DNA of 64,000 bases from an uncultured Ectothiorhodospiraceae bacterium (lineage in GTDB: Bacteria; Pseudomonadota; Gammaproteobacteria; Nitrococcales; Nitrococcaceae). Below, piece after piece: positions 63,888 to 64,000 of this stretch. Position 1 is the stretch's first letter. Each line of letters starts with the position of its first letter. The stretch is from assembly GCA_913055565.1 (NCBI GenBank), contig CAJXKP010000008.1:1-64000 (forward strand). The letters are read 5' to 3'. Position numbers and translations under genes: made by a program. A model generated the notes under the pieces. That model was not told where the DNA came from. It was given only the letters and a program-made list of their open reading frames with translations, and did no database searches.

Positions 63888-64000
63888 TCAAAGTAGCAGC
63901 CGCCGACGCGGCTTAATCGGTAATCGCCCCCGCCAATACTGCAGTAACACCAGCCCCGTAATCATACCGCCAAGATGGGCGAAGTGAGCGATACCATCCA
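63888..64000 (-). CDS. Rhomboid-family intramembrane protease (C-terminal fragment)
   Basis: Only the last 36 codons are in the window. They read DGIAHFAHLGGMITGLVLLQ then a basic tail and stop at 63888-63890. The AHFAHLGGMxxG segment is the last helix of rhomboid proteases, with the catalytic histidine in HLGG. The rest of the gene lies beyond 64000. Confidence 0.8.
   Translation of the reverse strand, partial: DGIAHFAHLGGMITGLVLLQYWRGRLPIKPRRRLLL

Noticed and set aside
1-64000. CRISPR array, prophage or insertion sequence
   Set aside because: No regularly spaced repeats, integrase, transposase or phage structural genes are visible; tRNA-Leu has no duplicated 3' end to suggest an attachment site.

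Overview
The window is GC-rich chromosomal DNA from a gammaproteobacterium. The gene order agrees with this: maf-yceD-rpmF-plsX-fabHDG-acpP-fabF-pabC-mltG-tmk-holB-pilZ-tatD, comEC-exbBD-msbA-lpxK-kdsB, and rne/rluC are all standard gammaproteobacterial blocks. RNase E, LolCD, an OprI/Lpp-type lipoprotein and class 2 PyrD point the same way. A Chromatiales/Ectothiorhodospiraceae-like host is my inference from protein character only. Almost all of the window is ordinary core genome. I see no prophage, no insertion sequence with a transposase, no CRISPR array and no obvious defence island.

Layout. 0-6.2 kb: orphan ParA ATPase, pyrD, a small zinc-ribbon protein, tRNA-Ser(UGA), an outer-membrane protein, a CoA-type Nudix hydrolase, a DUF2333 protein and a fumarylacetoacetase-family hydrolase. 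6.2-8.7 kb: a cell-envelope cluster in which two secreted L,D-transpeptidases flank an OprI/Lpp-like lipoprotein. 8.7-17 kb: dusA, tatD, an acyl-CoA ligase with thiD, an IscR-like regulator coupled to a 7Fe ferredoxin, ispG, a TPR lipoprotein and mazG. 17.0-21.2 kb: a cassette (phhB, DUF1499, a degenerate SDR, gpmA, a CYTH protein and a third, signal-less L,D-transpeptidase) bounded by two inverted copies of a ~167 bp non-coding repeat. 21.3-30.8 kb: purine salvage (hpt, methylthioinosine phosphorylase), csiV-mfd, bioA, an agmatinase-family gene, a small secreted protein and sfsA. 30.9-40.4 kb: one long co-directional run, lolC/F-lolD-comEC-exbB-exbD-msbA-lpxK-kdsB-PTP, for lipoprotein and LPS export plus DNA uptake. 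40.5-46 kb: rne, rluC, an S49 peptidase and maf. 46.2-57.2 kb: the fatty-acid and cell-wall/replication cluster. 57.2-64 kb: a less conserved end with an aminotransferase-TraB pair, tRNA-Leu(UAG), a frameshifted cupin gene, an uncharacterised three-gene operon (one gene apparently frameshifted), a 2-hydroxyacid dehydrogenase, a DnaA-box cluster and the C-terminus of a rhomboid protease.

The points most worth following are the nested-palindrome repeat pair flanking 3.8 kb; the SDR that has lost every catalytic residue; the IscR homologue that has lost its cluster-binding cysteines but is translationally coupled to a ferredoxin; the DnaA-box cluster next to an AT-rich palindrome away from dnaA; and two single-base homopolymer losses within 2 kb, which look like assembly errors or very recent pseudogenes.
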